Shown here piece after piece: positions 42,724-51,618 of a DNA stretch of 64,000 bases. The DNA lies in assembly GCA_023387965.1 (NCBI GenBank), contig JAEWHE010000014.1, forward strand, positions 124,001 to 188,000, in the 5' to 3' direction. Positions within the stretch are counted from its first letter, which is position 1. The number at the start of each line of letters is the position of its first letter. Under the pieces are notes generated by a model, which had not been told where the DNA came from, did not search any database, and saw only the letters and a program-made list of their open reading frames with translations. The stretch is from Bacteroidota bacterium. Lineage in GTDB: Bacteria > Bacteroidota > Bacteroidia > Flavobacteriales > Flavobacteriaceae. A program made the position numbers and the translations under genes.

Positions 42724-44913
42724 ATGAAAAGATTGTTGTTTTTCCTATTCTTGTTAAATAATTTTTCGGTTTCATCGCAAAAACTTGATGACAATTATCT
42801 TAATCAAAAGTTAGAAGAGGCGAGCAAATTGCACCGTCAGTTTGAATATGACCAATCATTTGCGGTTTTAGATAATTTGTATGCCAAAGCTTTGCAGGAA
42901 AATAATCAACTTGCCGCAGGACTGGCATTGATTAAAAAAACTGCTTATCAAATAGTTCTCGATGAAAACTTTGCAAAAAAGATTGATTGGAAATCATTTG
43001 AAAAATTAGGGCCGAAAGCGGAACCCGAAAAAAATATCTTCAATGCTAAATTATTGCTGCTCAAATCTGGATGGGCTCAAAAAGAAGATAAGCCCTCACA
43101 AGCGTTTCAGTTTTTAGATCAAGCGCTTCAAATTTCTGGGAAAATAAATGACAACGCCGATATATTAGGTGAAATTTATATTTTATACGGACAACTAAAG
43201 GCTAAAGAATCCGAGTATGTTGAGGCAAATTCTTATCTTTTGAGTGCATTGCAATTGGCTAAAAACGCAGGAGACAGAAATTCAGAAGGAACTATTTATG
43301 GCGAATTGGCAAATACATCTTTTTTAATGGGCGAAAAATCCCGAGCAAAAGAATATGCGAAGCAAGGAATTGATTTGCTGAAAGCCTTTGACGACCGAGA
43401 AGAATTAATTATTCAGTTAAGTAATTTAGGCAGAATTTACCAATTAGAAGGCGATTTTGAGTCGGCAATTCCTTATTTTTCAGAATCTGCTGCTTTGGCT
43501 TCGCATTCTAAAAATAAACAGGCCATTTTTGTGAGTTTGGTGGATTTAGCTCTGGTTTATCATGCCAAAAAAGATCGCCCAAATGCTCTAAAATTCATGC
43601 AACAAGCGATCGCTGAAGGCAAAAAAAATAACCAGCCAAAATTGCATCGGTATATTAGAATGGGAGCGATGTTTGCCGGATATGTTGGCGACGAGGAATT
43701 GATGAATCGATTGTACAACGAGAGTTTTTTTTTGGCAAAACAAGCTAAAGATAAAGACGCGCTTCGTGATTGGAACGCTTCGCAGAGTTTTTATTATGCC
43801 AATGTAAAAAATGATAAGGCCAAGGCGTTTCCTTTTCTGGAAAAATTTCATACCTACAAAGACAGCATTTTAAACGAGAAGTCGCGAAAAGATTTTAACG
43901 AACTTGAAGTAAAATACCAATCCGAGAAAAAGCAAGCCGAGATTGATAGATTAGCCCGAAACGAAAAAATTCAGCAACTGGAAATCGATAAAAAAAATGC
44001 TTTGTTACGTGGAAATTTATTGGAAGCCGCCGAAAAACAAAAAGAAATAGAACTTTTAACCACTCAAAATACCCTTGCGCAACTTGAAGTGGAACAGCAA
44101 AAAAAGACAATTGGTTTGCGTGAAGCACAAGTTTTGAATTTTGTGCAACAAGAAAAAATTGCCAAACAACAAGATCTAATCAATCAAGTCAAATTGAAAA
44201 ATGAAAAACTTAACCGAAATCTGGCGATACTTTTAATGGTAATTTCGGGAACTGTTTTTGCTTTTTTGTTTAATCGAATGTTGCTTCGCAAAAAATTGGA
44301 GCAAAAGAAAATTTTACTTTCCGAAAGATCCCGAATTGCCTCCGAACTTCACGACGAAGTAGGAAGTACATTAACCGCTATTAATTTAATGTCTTATGCT
44401 ACAGCAAATAAGATTGAAGAACCTGAATCAAAGCTTCAACTTAACAAAATTTCACAAAACACGCAATCTGTGATGGAAAGCATCAGTGATATCGTTTGGA
44501 GCATGAACCCCGACAACGATAGTTTTGACAAAATGATCATTAGGATGAAAGAATTTACCGCCAACGTTCTCGAACCACAAAATATAGATTACCATTTTCA
44601 AATTGAATCCGGACTCGAAACCATCAAATTTTCTCCCGAAAAACGCCGCGACTTTTATTTGATTTTTAAAGAAGCAATGAATAATTTAGCAAAATATTCT
44701 CAAGCCTCTTCAGCTAAAATTACCATCAAAAAAAGCAAAAAGAACATCATTTGTGCAATTACGGATAACGGTAAAGGATTTGATTTAAATAAAAAAGACT
44801 CTGGAAATGGACTTAAAAATATGAAACATCGGACCGAAAAACACAATGGTAAGTTATTGATTAATAGCGTGTTTGGCGGAACTGAAATTATTTTGCATTT
44901 TCCACACGCATAA
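42724..44913 (+). CDS. Histidine kinase with periplasmic TPR repeats
   Basis: Sensor of a two-component system, 729 residues. A signal peptide (to about 18) precedes a helical TPR array (about 25-400, for example GEIYILYGQLKAKESEYVEAN). A long coiled coil (about 400-490) leads to one transmembrane helix (about 497-515). The kinase core has a HisKA_3 dimerisation helix with the phospho-acceptor His543 in IASELHDEVGSTLTAIN, and a HATPase domain with DNGKGFDL and GNGLKNMKHRTEKHNG. This is the NarL-linked kinase type; the response regulator follows 56 nt later. Signal unknown; TPRs suggest a peptide or protein partner. Confidence 0.9.
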   Translation: MKRLLFFLFLLNNFSVSSQKLDDNYLNQKLEEASKLHRQFEYDQSFAVLDNLYAKALQENNQLAAGLALIKKTAYQIVLDENFAKKIDWKSFEKLGPKAEPEKNIFNAKLLLLKSGWAQKEDKPSQAFQFLDQALQISGKINDNADILGEIYILYGQLKAKESEYVEANSYLLSALQLAKNAGDRNSEGTIYGELANTSFLMGEKSRAKEYAKQGIDLLKAFDDREELIIQLSNLGRIYQLEGDFESAIPYFSESAALASHSKNKQAIFVSLVDLALVYHAKKDRPNALKFMQQAIAEGKKNNQPKLHRYIRMGAMFAGYVGDEELMNRLYNESFFLAKQAKDKDALRDWNASQSFYYANVKNDKAKAFPFLEKFHTYKDSILNEKSRKDFNELEVKYQSEKKQAEIDRLARNEKIQQLEIDKKNALLRGNLLEAAEKQKEIELLTTQNTLAQLEVEQQKKTIGLREAQVLNFVQQEKIAKQQDLINQVKLKNEKLNRNLAILLMVISGTVFAFLFNRMLLRKKLEQKKILLSERSRIASELHDEVGSTLTAINLMSYATANKIEEPESKLQLNKISQNTQSVMESISDIVWSMNPDNDSFDKMIIRMKEFTANVLEPQNIDYHFQIESGLETIKFSPEKRRDFYLIFKEAMNNLAKYSQASSAKITIKKSKKNIICAITDNGKGFDLNKKDSGNGLKNMKHRTEKHNGKLLINSVFGGTEIILHFPHA

Positions 44914-44969
44914 AAATGCTATTTTTTTCGTGAGCTACAATATGTTACTTTACTTTAAAATTTTCACAG

Positions 44970-45605
44970 ATGATTAAAGTTGCAGTTTTTGAAGATAACA
45001 ATGCTTTGCGTGAACAATTGATGCTGTTACTCAACCAGCCTCAAAACAAATTGACTTGCATTGGAGGTTGGGAAAATTGTCTCCAAGTCGAAAAAATTAT
45101 CGAGCATTACCAACCGGATATTGTGTTGATGGATATCGATATGCCGGAAGCTGACGGATTTGTGGGGTTAAAATATATTTCGCAAAATAAGCCTAAAATT
45201 CCGGTGATTATGCTCACGGTTTTTGAGGATGACAAAAATGTTTTCGAAAGCATTTGTCTGGGAGCCAAAGGTTATTTGCTTAAAAAATCTTCACCAGAAA
45301 AAATTATTGAATCCATCCACGATACTTTAAATGGTGGTTCGCCAATTAGTCCGGAAATTGCCCGAAAAGTCATGACTGCTTTTGCTGCAATCAAGCAAAT
45401 GATTAAACCTGATTATAAATTAACGCTTCGTGAAAAAGATGTATTGCAATCGTTGGTTGATGGAAATAGCTATAAAATGATTGCTTCTGAGTTAGATATT
45501 TCGATTAATACAGTTCGGCAATTTATCAGAAGTATCTATGATAAACTCCAAGTGCATTCCATGAACGAAGCGGTTTCTAAAGCTATCAAGCAAAATATTG
45601 TATAA
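44970..45605 (+). CDS. LuxR/NarL-type response regulator
   Basis: Partner regulator of the preceding kinase, 211 residues. The receiver domain has the acidic pocket FEDN (residues 7-10), phospho-acceptor Asp55 in IVLMDIDMPEADG, Thr in MLTVFEDD, and Lys in GAKGYLLKKSSP. The C-terminal HTH domain (about 145-208) starts with LTLREKDVLQSLVDG and contains the recognition helix SINTVRQFIRSIYDKL. It probably controls target promoters in response to the TPR-sensed signal; targets are not visible here. Confidence 0.93.
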   Translation: MIKVAVFEDNNALREQLMLLLNQPQNKLTCIGGWENCLQVEKIIEHYQPDIVLMDIDMPEADGFVGLKYISQNKPKIPVIMLTVFEDDKNVFESICLGAKGYLLKKSSPEKIIESIHDTLNGGSPISPEIARKVMTAFAAIKQMIKPDYKLTLREKDVLQSLVDGNSYKMIASELDISINTVRQFIRSIYDKLQVHSMNEAVSKAIKQNIV

Positions 45606-45645
45606 AAAAAGCGACAATCTTCTGGAGATTATCGCTTTAATTTTA
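45606..45645 (+). terminator. Terminator after the response regulator gene
   Basis: AAAGCGA-C-AATCT pairs with AGATT-A-TCGCTTT around TCTGG, then AATTTTA. Confidence 0.75.
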
Positions 45646-45809
45646 CTGCAAGTTTTTTTGAAATAGTGTGCTTAGAATGCTCGAATCTTAGAACAGTCAA
45701 ATTCAAAATTTGTTCATCTTCGATTAAATTCGGATTAAATCGATTGCTGATAACAAAAATTAGTGAATTTGTGGCTAACTCATTTTTCAAAAATTAATTA
45801 CGGTCTAGG

Positions 45810-47228
45810 TTAAAATTTATTTTCCACTTCCGCAGCCTGAAGCATCAAGTAGTGCATATCAGTATTTTTAACGAAAGGTTTTAAGAGTTCACTTCCCGGT
45901 CCAAAAGCCGCCAATTCCACATAATCTGCGGAATGATCCATGCTAATCCAACCTACCGAATTGTATTTTTGTTGAATTTCGGAAAGGGCTTTGAAAGGTA
46001 ATTTTTTGTAATTGTACAAACCGTCTTCGGATTTGTGCAAACCATTGTAATATGATAAAATTTCTTTTGCTTCTTCCTCTGAAACCGCATGACCATTGCT
46101 GGCTTCAAATTTTTCCCTGATTTGAGAGACCGTTGTATTGGCGTTGAAACTATTCAAAATCGCTTCATTTGTGTGTGTATATTTTTGAATAGCGTCAAAA
46201 TTATCATTCGCTTTTTTGCCATAAATCACACCAGGGTTTGCGTTTCCATGATCTGTGGTGATGATTACCAAAGTTTCTTTGTCTTTTTCGGCAAAATCCA
46301 TTACTACTTTTATCGCTTCGTCAAAGGCAATCTGATCGTGAATCACAGCCGCGATATCATTGGCATGAGCTCCCCAATCAACCTTTCCCGATTCTATCTG
46401 AAGCACAAAACCTTTTTTGTGGTCTTTCATTCGGTCGATTGCTTTTTGGGTCATTTCTGCTAACGTAGGAATTTTTTTCTGAAGATTCGCATCAATTTGT
46501 CTATCAATAGCATACGGAACTGCGTCATCTTCAAAAACACCCAAAATTGGTTCGTTATTTTTGGCGGCTAAAAGTTCATCTCGGGTTTTGGCAACTTGAT
46601 AACCTTTGGCATAAAAACCTGAAAATAAATCTTTTTTGTCTTTCCGAAGAGAAGGATCAAAATGATTTTTTCCGCCGCCAAGCATCACGTCAAAGCCTAA
46701 ATCAAGGTACATTTCGGCAATGTCGTCCATGGCGCTACGTTTTTTACTGTTTACACAAAAACCTGCTGGAGTGGCGTGAGTAATGGCAACAGTTGTCACG
46801 CAACCCGCCATTTTTCCGGCTTTTTTAAATTTTTGAAGAATCGGTAAATGTTCTTCACCGTTTGGTCCTACATTCAAAGCACCATTATTGACACGAAAAC
46901 CGCCTCCCCAGGAAGAACTTCCGGCAGAGGAATCTGTAACAATAGAATTCGCCGAAGCCGTGTCCATCAATGCACGCGAAACCTTATTGTCTTTGTACAA
47001 TTGTAGCCAATTGGAGCCTTTGCCGTATTTTCTATTCAAAAATAAATCTGCCATATTAAGCGTTCCGGTACTCATCCCGTCGCTTACCATAAAAATAATA
47101 TTTTTTGCTTTCTTGTTTCGGCCAACTGATTCTATGTCTAAAATTGATGCCGAAGCCTGAAACGGATTCATCACCGCAGCTCCTAAAGTAAAGAGCGATC
47201 CGTTGCGGAAAAACTTCCTTCTGTCCAT
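45810..47228 (-). CDS. Alkaline phosphatase (PhoA family), Tat-type signal
   Basis: Periplasmic zinc/magnesium phosphomonoesterase of 472 residues. It begins with DRRKFFRNGSLFTLGAAVM, a twin-arginine-like signal with a hydrophobic stretch. Metal and catalytic motifs: FMVSDGMSTGTL (metal Asp50), VTDSSAGSSSWGGG with the predicted nucleophile Ser100, the block VAITHATPAGFCV, and TTDHGNANPGV (metal His). A near C-terminal SMDHSADYVELAAFGPGS supplies the last metal His. The role is phosphate release from organic phosphate. A TATCTTTG -7 element lies at 47252-47259 on the minus strand. Confidence 0.9.
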   Translation of the reverse strand: MDRRKFFRNGSLFTLGAAVMNPFQASASILDIESVGRNKKAKNIIFMVSDGMSTGTLNMADLFLNRKYGKGSNWLQLYKDNKVSRALMDTASANSIVTDSSAGSSSWGGGFRVNNGALNVGPNGEEHLPILQKFKKAGKMAGCVTTVAITHATPAGFCVNSKKRSAMDDIAEMYLDLGFDVMLGGGKNHFDPSLRKDKKDLFSGFYAKGYQVAKTRDELLAAKNNEPILGVFEDDAVPYAIDRQIDANLQKKIPTLAEMTQKAIDRMKDHKKGFVLQIESGKVDWGAHANDIAAVIHDQIAFDEAIKVVMDFAEKDKETLVIITTDHGNANPGVIYGKKANDNFDAIQKYTHTNEAILNSFNANTTVSQIREKFEASNGHAVSEEEAKEILSYYNGLHKSEDGLYNYKKLPFKALSEIQQKYNSVGWISMDHSADYVELAAFGPGSELLKPFVKNTDMHYLMLQAAEVENKF

Positions 47229-47442
47229 TAGAAATTAAATTGTGTTTGTGCCAAAGATAGGCATATTCAAAACGAACTTTTGTTTAAGAAATTGTTATTT
47301 GAGTTGAAGTTTATGTGTAAATTATATTTTGAGAAATATTTCAAAACGAAAAAAGGAACGTCTAACTCATTTAAAATGTTTATTTAATTGAAATAGTTTA
47401 AATATTTGGTTACCAAATTTTTAAATGTATTTCAATATTATT

Positions 47443-47480
47443 AAAAAAGCCATTATAAACAAAATCTATAATGGTTTTTT
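47443..47480 (-). terminator. Terminator after lysA
   Basis: On the minus strand CCATTATA / TATAATGG forms the stem, followed by C and six T. It lies about 20 nt after the lysA stop. The rest of 47229-47442 is AT-rich with no gene. Confidence 0.75.
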
Positions 47481-47498
47481 CGATGGTTTTTGATTGGT

Positions 47499-48722
47499 TT
47501 AAACAGTGGTAACGTTTTCAAAATTAAATTCCACTTGATTTCTCAAAATGTCCTCAAATGTTTCGTGATTGCGAATTAAAATAGCTTCATTTTCGTGCCA
47601 TAAAACTTCGGCTGGTTTAAGTCGGGAATTGTAATTAGATGCCATTGTGAAGCAATAGGCTCCGGCGTTTTTAAAACATAAAATATCACCTTCTTTAATT
47701 TCTGAAATTCTGCGGTTGGTAGCAAAGGTGTCGGTTTCACAAATATATCCCGTAACCGAATAAAATCGTTCTTTTCCTTTTGGGTTGGAAATATTTAAAA
47801 TTTCGTGAGAAGAACCGTAAAACATTGGACGAATGAGGTGGTTAAATCCGCTGTTGATTTGTGCAAAAACAGTTGAAGTGGTTTGTTTTACCACATTAAC
47901 TTGTGCCAAAAAATAGCCTGCTTCGCTTACCAAGTATTTCCCTGGTTCGAAAGCCAAAATGAGTTCTTTGCCGTATTCTTTACAAAAAGCATTAAATCTT
48001 TTCGAAAGTTTTTTGCCTAATTCTTCAATGTCGGTTTCGATGTCGTCTTTTTTGTAAGGTACTTTAAAACCGCTTCCAAAGTCGATGAAATCTAAATTAG
48101 GGAAATGTTTAGCGGCATCAAACAAAATTTCAGCAGCATAAAGGAAAACCTCAATGTCCAAAATATCCGAACCTGTATGCATGTGAATGCCGTTTATATG
48201 CATGTTAGTATTTTCTACGATGCGTAAAATATGCGGCAATTGATTTACAGAAATCCCAAATTTACTGTCGATATGACCAACAGAAATATTGGCATTTCCG
48301 CCAGCCATAACGTGCGGATTGATACGAACGCAAACCGGAATTTCAGGATATTTGGCGCCAAAATGCTCTAAAACCGAAAGATTGTCAATATTGATTTGTA
48401 CGCCAAGATGTGCTACTTCTTCGATTTCTTCGAAAGAAACGCCATTTGGGGTGTAAATAATTTTTTCGGGCGAAAAACCTGCGTGTAAACCTAATTGAAC
48501 TTCTTGTAAAGAAACGGTATCCAAACCTGAACCAAAGGTTTTAAATAATTTGAGAATCGAAATATTCGAATTGGCTTTAACGGCATAATTAATTTGAAGA
48601 TTAGCTATTTTGCTAAACGCCGAAACCAATCGGGAATACTGCAATTGAATTTTAGCAGAATCGTAAACGTAAATTGGCGCTTGAAAGTCTTGGGCAATTT
48701 GTAATAAATGAGAATGTTGCAT
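47499..48722 (-). CDS. lysA: Diaminopimelate decarboxylase
   Basis: PLP enzyme of lysine synthesis: meso-diaminopimelate to lysine. The 407-residue alanine-racemase-like barrel carries the PLP lysine at Lys49 (INYAVKANSN), the HMHTGSDI segment, a Gly-rich phosphate loop (IDFGSGFKVPY) and EPGKYLVSEAGYFLAQV. The C-terminal beta domain has CETDTFATNR with the active-site Cys from the partner subunit, and NAGAYCFTMASNYNSRLKPAEVL. The -7-like element TAAATTTG lies at 48742-48749 on the minus strand, just upstream of the ATG. Confidence 0.92.
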   Translation of the reverse strand: MQHSHLLQIAQDFQAPIYVYDSAKIQLQYSRLVSAFSKIANLQINYAVKANSNISILKLFKTFGSGLDTVSLQEVQLGLHAGFSPEKIIYTPNGVSFEEIEEVAHLGVQINIDNLSVLEHFGAKYPEIPVCVRINPHVMAGGNANISVGHIDSKFGISVNQLPHILRIVENTNMHINGIHMHTGSDILDIEVFLYAAEILFDAAKHFPNLDFIDFGSGFKVPYKKDDIETDIEELGKKLSKRFNAFCKEYGKELILAFEPGKYLVSEAGYFLAQVNVVKQTTSTVFAQINSGFNHLIRPMFYGSSHEILNISNPKGKERFYSVTGYICETDTFATNRRISEIKEGDILCFKNAGAYCFTMASNYNSRLKPAEVLWHENEAILIRNHETFEDILRNQVEFNFENVTTV

Positions 48723-48862
48723 GTTGATTTTCTTTTTTTGACAAATTTAAAATGCAAAATTTTAGTTTGAAAAAAAATGTGTTGAAATAACAAAAAATAA
48801 CGAATTGTTATTTTAAAACTTAAATACTATTAAAAATTGTAATTTTAGCACAAATGTCGTGA

Positions 48863-49026
48863 TAGCCCGGATAGCAGCGGAAAGCCTTTTGCACCAAAAA
48901 ACAATTTTTTCCTCTGGAAACGGAGCGACTCCCGAAACTTCGGGAGAAGCTCCCGTTTCCGGATTTGGAAAAAAGTTTTTTGGAAAAAAGCTTGCAGCGG
49001 ATAGCCGGAATAGCTCCTAAAAAACA
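48863..49026 (+). repeat. Dispersed hairpin repeat, copy D, with long nested cruciform core
   Basis: 5' arm TAGCCCGGATAGCAGCGGAA and 3' arm AAAAGCTTGCAGCGGATAGC frame a core of about 90 nt. The core folds as nested stems: outer CCAAAAAAC / GTTTTTTGG, middle GGAAACGGAGC / GCTCCCGTTTCC, inner CTCCCGAA / TTCGGGAG. It fills the gap between lysA and the sucC promoter. Largest core of the six copies. Confidence 0.8.
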
Positions 49027-49074
49027 GAAAGTAAATATTTGAAAATATTGTTTCGCTGGTTAAATAGTATTTGT

Positions 49075-49082
49075 TATTTTTG
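49075..49082 (+). promoter_or_regulatory. Candidate -7 element of the sucC promoter
   Basis: TATTTTTG fits TAnnTTTG, 47 nt upstream of the ATG, with TTTC at 49051-49054 as an imperfect -33. Confidence 0.45.
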
Positions 49083-49129
49083 TGGCACCCGAATTTTTGG
49101 GAGATGAAACAGACAAAAACTTCATAAAA

Positions 49130-50323
49130 ATGGATATACACGAATACCAAGGAAAAGAAATTTTGGCCAGCTATGGCGTGAAAGTTCAACGCGGGCATAT
49201 TGCAAATAATCCGCAGGAAGCAGTAGCTATGGCAAAACAATTAACTGCTGAAACCGGAACAGGTTGGCACGTGATTAAAGCGCAAGTTCATGCGGGAGGT
49301 CGCGGAAAAGGCGGTGGTGTGAAATTGGCTAAAAATTTACAACAAGTTGAGGAAATTGCAGAGCAAATTATTGGAATGCAATTGATTACACCTCAAACTT
49401 CTGCCGAAGGTAAAAAAGTGCACAAGGTTTTGATCGCTGAAGATGTATATTATCCGGGCGAAAGCGAGACATCTGAGTTTTATATGTCGGTGCTTTTAAA
49501 CAGAGGAAAAGGAAAAAATATGATCATGTATTCTACCGAAGGTGGAATGGATATCGAGGAAGTTGCTGAAAAAACGCCTCATTTAATTTTTACCGAAGAA
49601 ATTGATCCGCTTGTTGGATTGCAAGGTTTTCAGGCGAGAAGAGTAGCGTTCAACTTAGGTTTGAGCGGTACTGCTTTTAAAGAAATGGTTCAGTTTGTGG
49701 ACGCGCTTTACAAAGCTTACGTGGGTAGTGATGCTTCGATGTTTGAAATTAATCCGGTGTTGAAAACATCTGACAATAAAATTATCGCTGTTGACGCCAA
49801 AGTAAATCTTGATGACAACGCTTTGTACAGACATCCAAAATTAGCTGAAATGCGCGACGTTCGTGAGGAAAATCCTATTGAGGTTGAAGCGAAAGCGGCT
49901 GGTTTGAACTATGTGGATCTTGACGGAACTGTTGGTTGCATGGTGAATGGTGCTGGTTTGGCAATGGCGACAATGGATTTGATTAAATATGCAGGTTTTG
50001 AACCGGCAAATTTCTTAGACGTTGGTGGAACTGCTGATGCTAAACGTGTGGAATTGGCTTTCAGAATTATTTTGAAAGACCCTAACGTAAAAGCAATTTT
50101 GATTAATATTTTTGGAGGAATTGTTCGTTGTGACCGTGTGGCTCAAGGAGTTATCGACGCTTACAAAAACATGGGTGACAGCATTAAAGTGCCGATTATC
50201 GTGAGATTGCAAGGTACAAATGCCGAATTAGCAAAAGAAATGATTGACAATTCTGGAATGCCGATTTTATCTGCGGTACAATTCCAAGAAGCTGCAGACC
50301 AAGTGAAAGCTGCTTTATCTTAA
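49130..50323 (+). CDS. sucC: Succinyl-CoA ligase, ADP-forming, beta subunit
   Basis: TCA-cycle step from succinyl-CoA to succinate with ATP formation. The 397-residue ATP-grasp protein starts MDIHEYQGKEILASYGVKV and has KAQVHAGGRGKGGGVKLA (nucleotide loop), LIAEDVYYPGESETSEFYM, FEINPVLKT with metal-binding residues, and GCMVNGAGLAMATMD followed by NFLDVGGTADAKRV and NIFGGIVRCDRVAQG. ATG at 49130 is chosen; the in-frame TTG at 49082 sits inside the -7 element. The alpha-subunit gene sucD is not next to it. Confidence 0.95.
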   Translation: MDIHEYQGKEILASYGVKVQRGHIANNPQEAVAMAKQLTAETGTGWHVIKAQVHAGGRGKGGGVKLAKNLQQVEEIAEQIIGMQLITPQTSAEGKKVHKVLIAEDVYYPGESETSEFYMSVLLNRGKGKNMIMYSTEGGMDIEEVAEKTPHLIFTEEIDPLVGLQGFQARRVAFNLGLSGTAFKEMVQFVDALYKAYVGSDASMFEINPVLKTSDNKIIAVDAKVNLDDNALYRHPKLAEMRDVREENPIEVEAKAAGLNYVDLDGTVGCMVNGAGLAMATMDLIKYAGFEPANFLDVGGTADAKRVELAFRIILKDPNVKAILINIFGGIVRCDRVAQGVIDAYKNMGDSIKVPIIVRLQGTNAELAKEMIDNSGMPILSAVQFQEAADQVKAALS

Positions 50324-50348
50324 TTGAAAAAATCTTAGTTATAGAAAG

Positions 50349-50377
50349 AATCCCGCTGAAAAGTGGGATTTTTTTTA
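50349..50377. terminator. Terminator after sucC, at a convergent junction
   Basis: AATCCCGCT / AGTGGGATT with loop GAAA, followed by T8. The T-run extends to the end of the convergent minus-strand gene. Confidence 0.8.
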
Positions 50378-50899
50378 TGGAAAAAAGTCAAGCAAAGCTT
50401 GGTAAGGATCGCCTTTTAGCTTTAGTAATTTGGCGAAAGCCGGTTCGGTTTTTAGTCCAGATTTTTTTAGACGAATGATTTCCTGCCGAAAATTTTCTCC
50501 GCGTTCTTCCAAAATTTTCGCTTCGATCATCATGTGGCGAAAACCGTTTTGCTGCGTTACTGGAACATTTTGTCCGAAGATTTCAATTTCGAAACCGCCC
50601 AAAAAAAACTTGGCAATGACAGTTGAAATGCCGTTTACCATTCTTTTTTCCAAAGAAAATTTTTTCGCTTTCGCAAAATGTACTCGGATGACGTCAATAA
50701 AAATTTCATCATCATTACAACAGCATAAAATATCTAAATCGCTGGTTTCGATAGCAATGTTTATCGGAATTGTTCCAGCCAAAACAGGGGAGAAGTCACT
50801 TAAAATTTCCATCACTTGAAATTGCTGTAAAACAAAAAACGCTTCTTGTTGAAGCGTTGTTCCGTTTTTTAGATACTCAATGGAAAGAAAGTCAATCAC
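50375..50899 (-). CDS. DUF4269 family protein, nucleotidyltransferase-like
   Basis: A 174-residue cytoplasmic protein. Residues 42-56 show GTIPINIAIETSDLD, which fits the nucleotidyltransferase fold pattern (Gly-Thr followed by Asp-x-Asp, here Asp54 and Asp56). DUF4269 proteins of this type are of unknown function. GTG start at 50899 overlaps the TGA stop of the upstream DUF1456 gene (GTGA), so translation is coupled. Whether it is an active enzyme is unknown. Confidence 0.75.
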   Translation of the reverse strand: MIDFLSIEYLKNGTTLQQEAFFVLQQFQVMEILSDFSPVLAGTIPINIAIETSDLDILCCCNDDEIFIDVIRVHFAKAKKFSLEKRMVNGISTVIAKFFLGGFEIEIFGQNVPVTQQNGFRHMMIEAKILEERGENFRQEIIRLKKSGLKTEPAFAKLLKLKGDPYQALLDFFP

Positions 50900-51336
50900 T
50901 CCGATTTTTTCTTTTTGCCGTTGTTAAATTTTACTTTTTCAACCACCGAAGGTTTGGCTTCAGATTTTTTAGGCTTGAAATTTTTCGCCGGGCTTTTAGA
51001 TGCAAAAGGTTTTTTTGCGGCAGGTTTTTTCGTTTCTTCTTTTGGTTTAAAGCCTTTTGCCGGTGCTTTTATTTGAGCTCTATTTTTTTCCAAAACGTCT
51101 TTAGCATTTGTAGGATTTTCTTTTGTGCCTCGCAAATGAATAACCAATCCGTTTAAGAAATTACGCAACACCTGATCACCACAATTTTTATAATTTGGAT
51201 GGTCTTCTGCGCGGAAAAAGGCACCAAGTTCTGCTTTAGAAATCCGAAAATCTACCAATTCTAAAATTTCTACAATTTGATCGTCGCGCAATTGCAACGC
51301 CACACGTAGTTTCTTAAAAATATCGTTGTTGGTCAT
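50896..51336 (-). CDS. DUF1456 (YehS-like) protein with Lys-rich tail
   Basis: A 146-residue protein. The first 68 residues are a DUF1456/YehS domain: two similar helical units, NDIFKKLRVALQLRDDQIVEIL and NCGDQVLRNFLNGLVIHLRG. Escherichia coli YehS has two such copies (about 156 residues); here the C-terminal half is replaced by a Lys/Ala/Pro-rich low-complexity tail (about 85-146). That suggests a nucleic-acid-binding tail. It is coupled to the downstream DUF4269 gene. Function unknown. Confidence 0.75.
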   Translation of the reverse strand: MTNNDIFKKLRVALQLRDDQIVEILELVDFRISKAELGAFFRAEDHPNYKNCGDQVLRNFLNGLVIHLRGTKENPTNAKDVLEKNRAQIKAPAKGFKPKEETKKPAAKKPFASKSPAKNFKPKKSEAKPSVVEKVKFNNGKKKKSE

Positions 51337-51408
51337 AATCTTTATTTATTGCAAAGATAGATTTTTTTCGGTTTGCCCCTGAATATTCGGGAAGTATTGT
51401 TTTTCCCG

Positions 51409-51589
51409 CTGAATAAATTTAGAGGTAATTGATTTAGTTTGTCAATTTACGGCATCAATTACAACCGACTTCAGTCGGTTGAGTAAACAAAGACTTCAGT
51501 CAGTCGAGCTGTAATAAAAACTTAAGTAGGTTGAGTTAAAACAGACTTCAGTCGGTTGAGTTAAAAGAAAAGACTTCAATCAATTTAAG
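51409..51589 (+). repeat. REP-like palindrome cluster, left flank of the RAYT gene
   Basis: A 75-bp module (CTGAATAAATTTAGAGG to GGTTGAG) that includes a stem GTAATTGAT / ATCAATTAC. It is followed by five copies of a REP palindrome with core ACCGACTTCAGTCGGT and tail TGAG, at 51464, 51491, 51519, 51543 and 51571. Later copies are more degenerate. The last copy ends 29 nt before the transposase start codon. Confidence 0.85.
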
Positions 51590-51618
51590 AAAATGCATAT
51601 CTTAGCAATAAAAATTAT

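Noticed and set aside
49082..49129. Longer N-terminus for SucC
   Set aside because: The in-frame TTG lies inside the -7 element and adds residues not found in SucC proteins.
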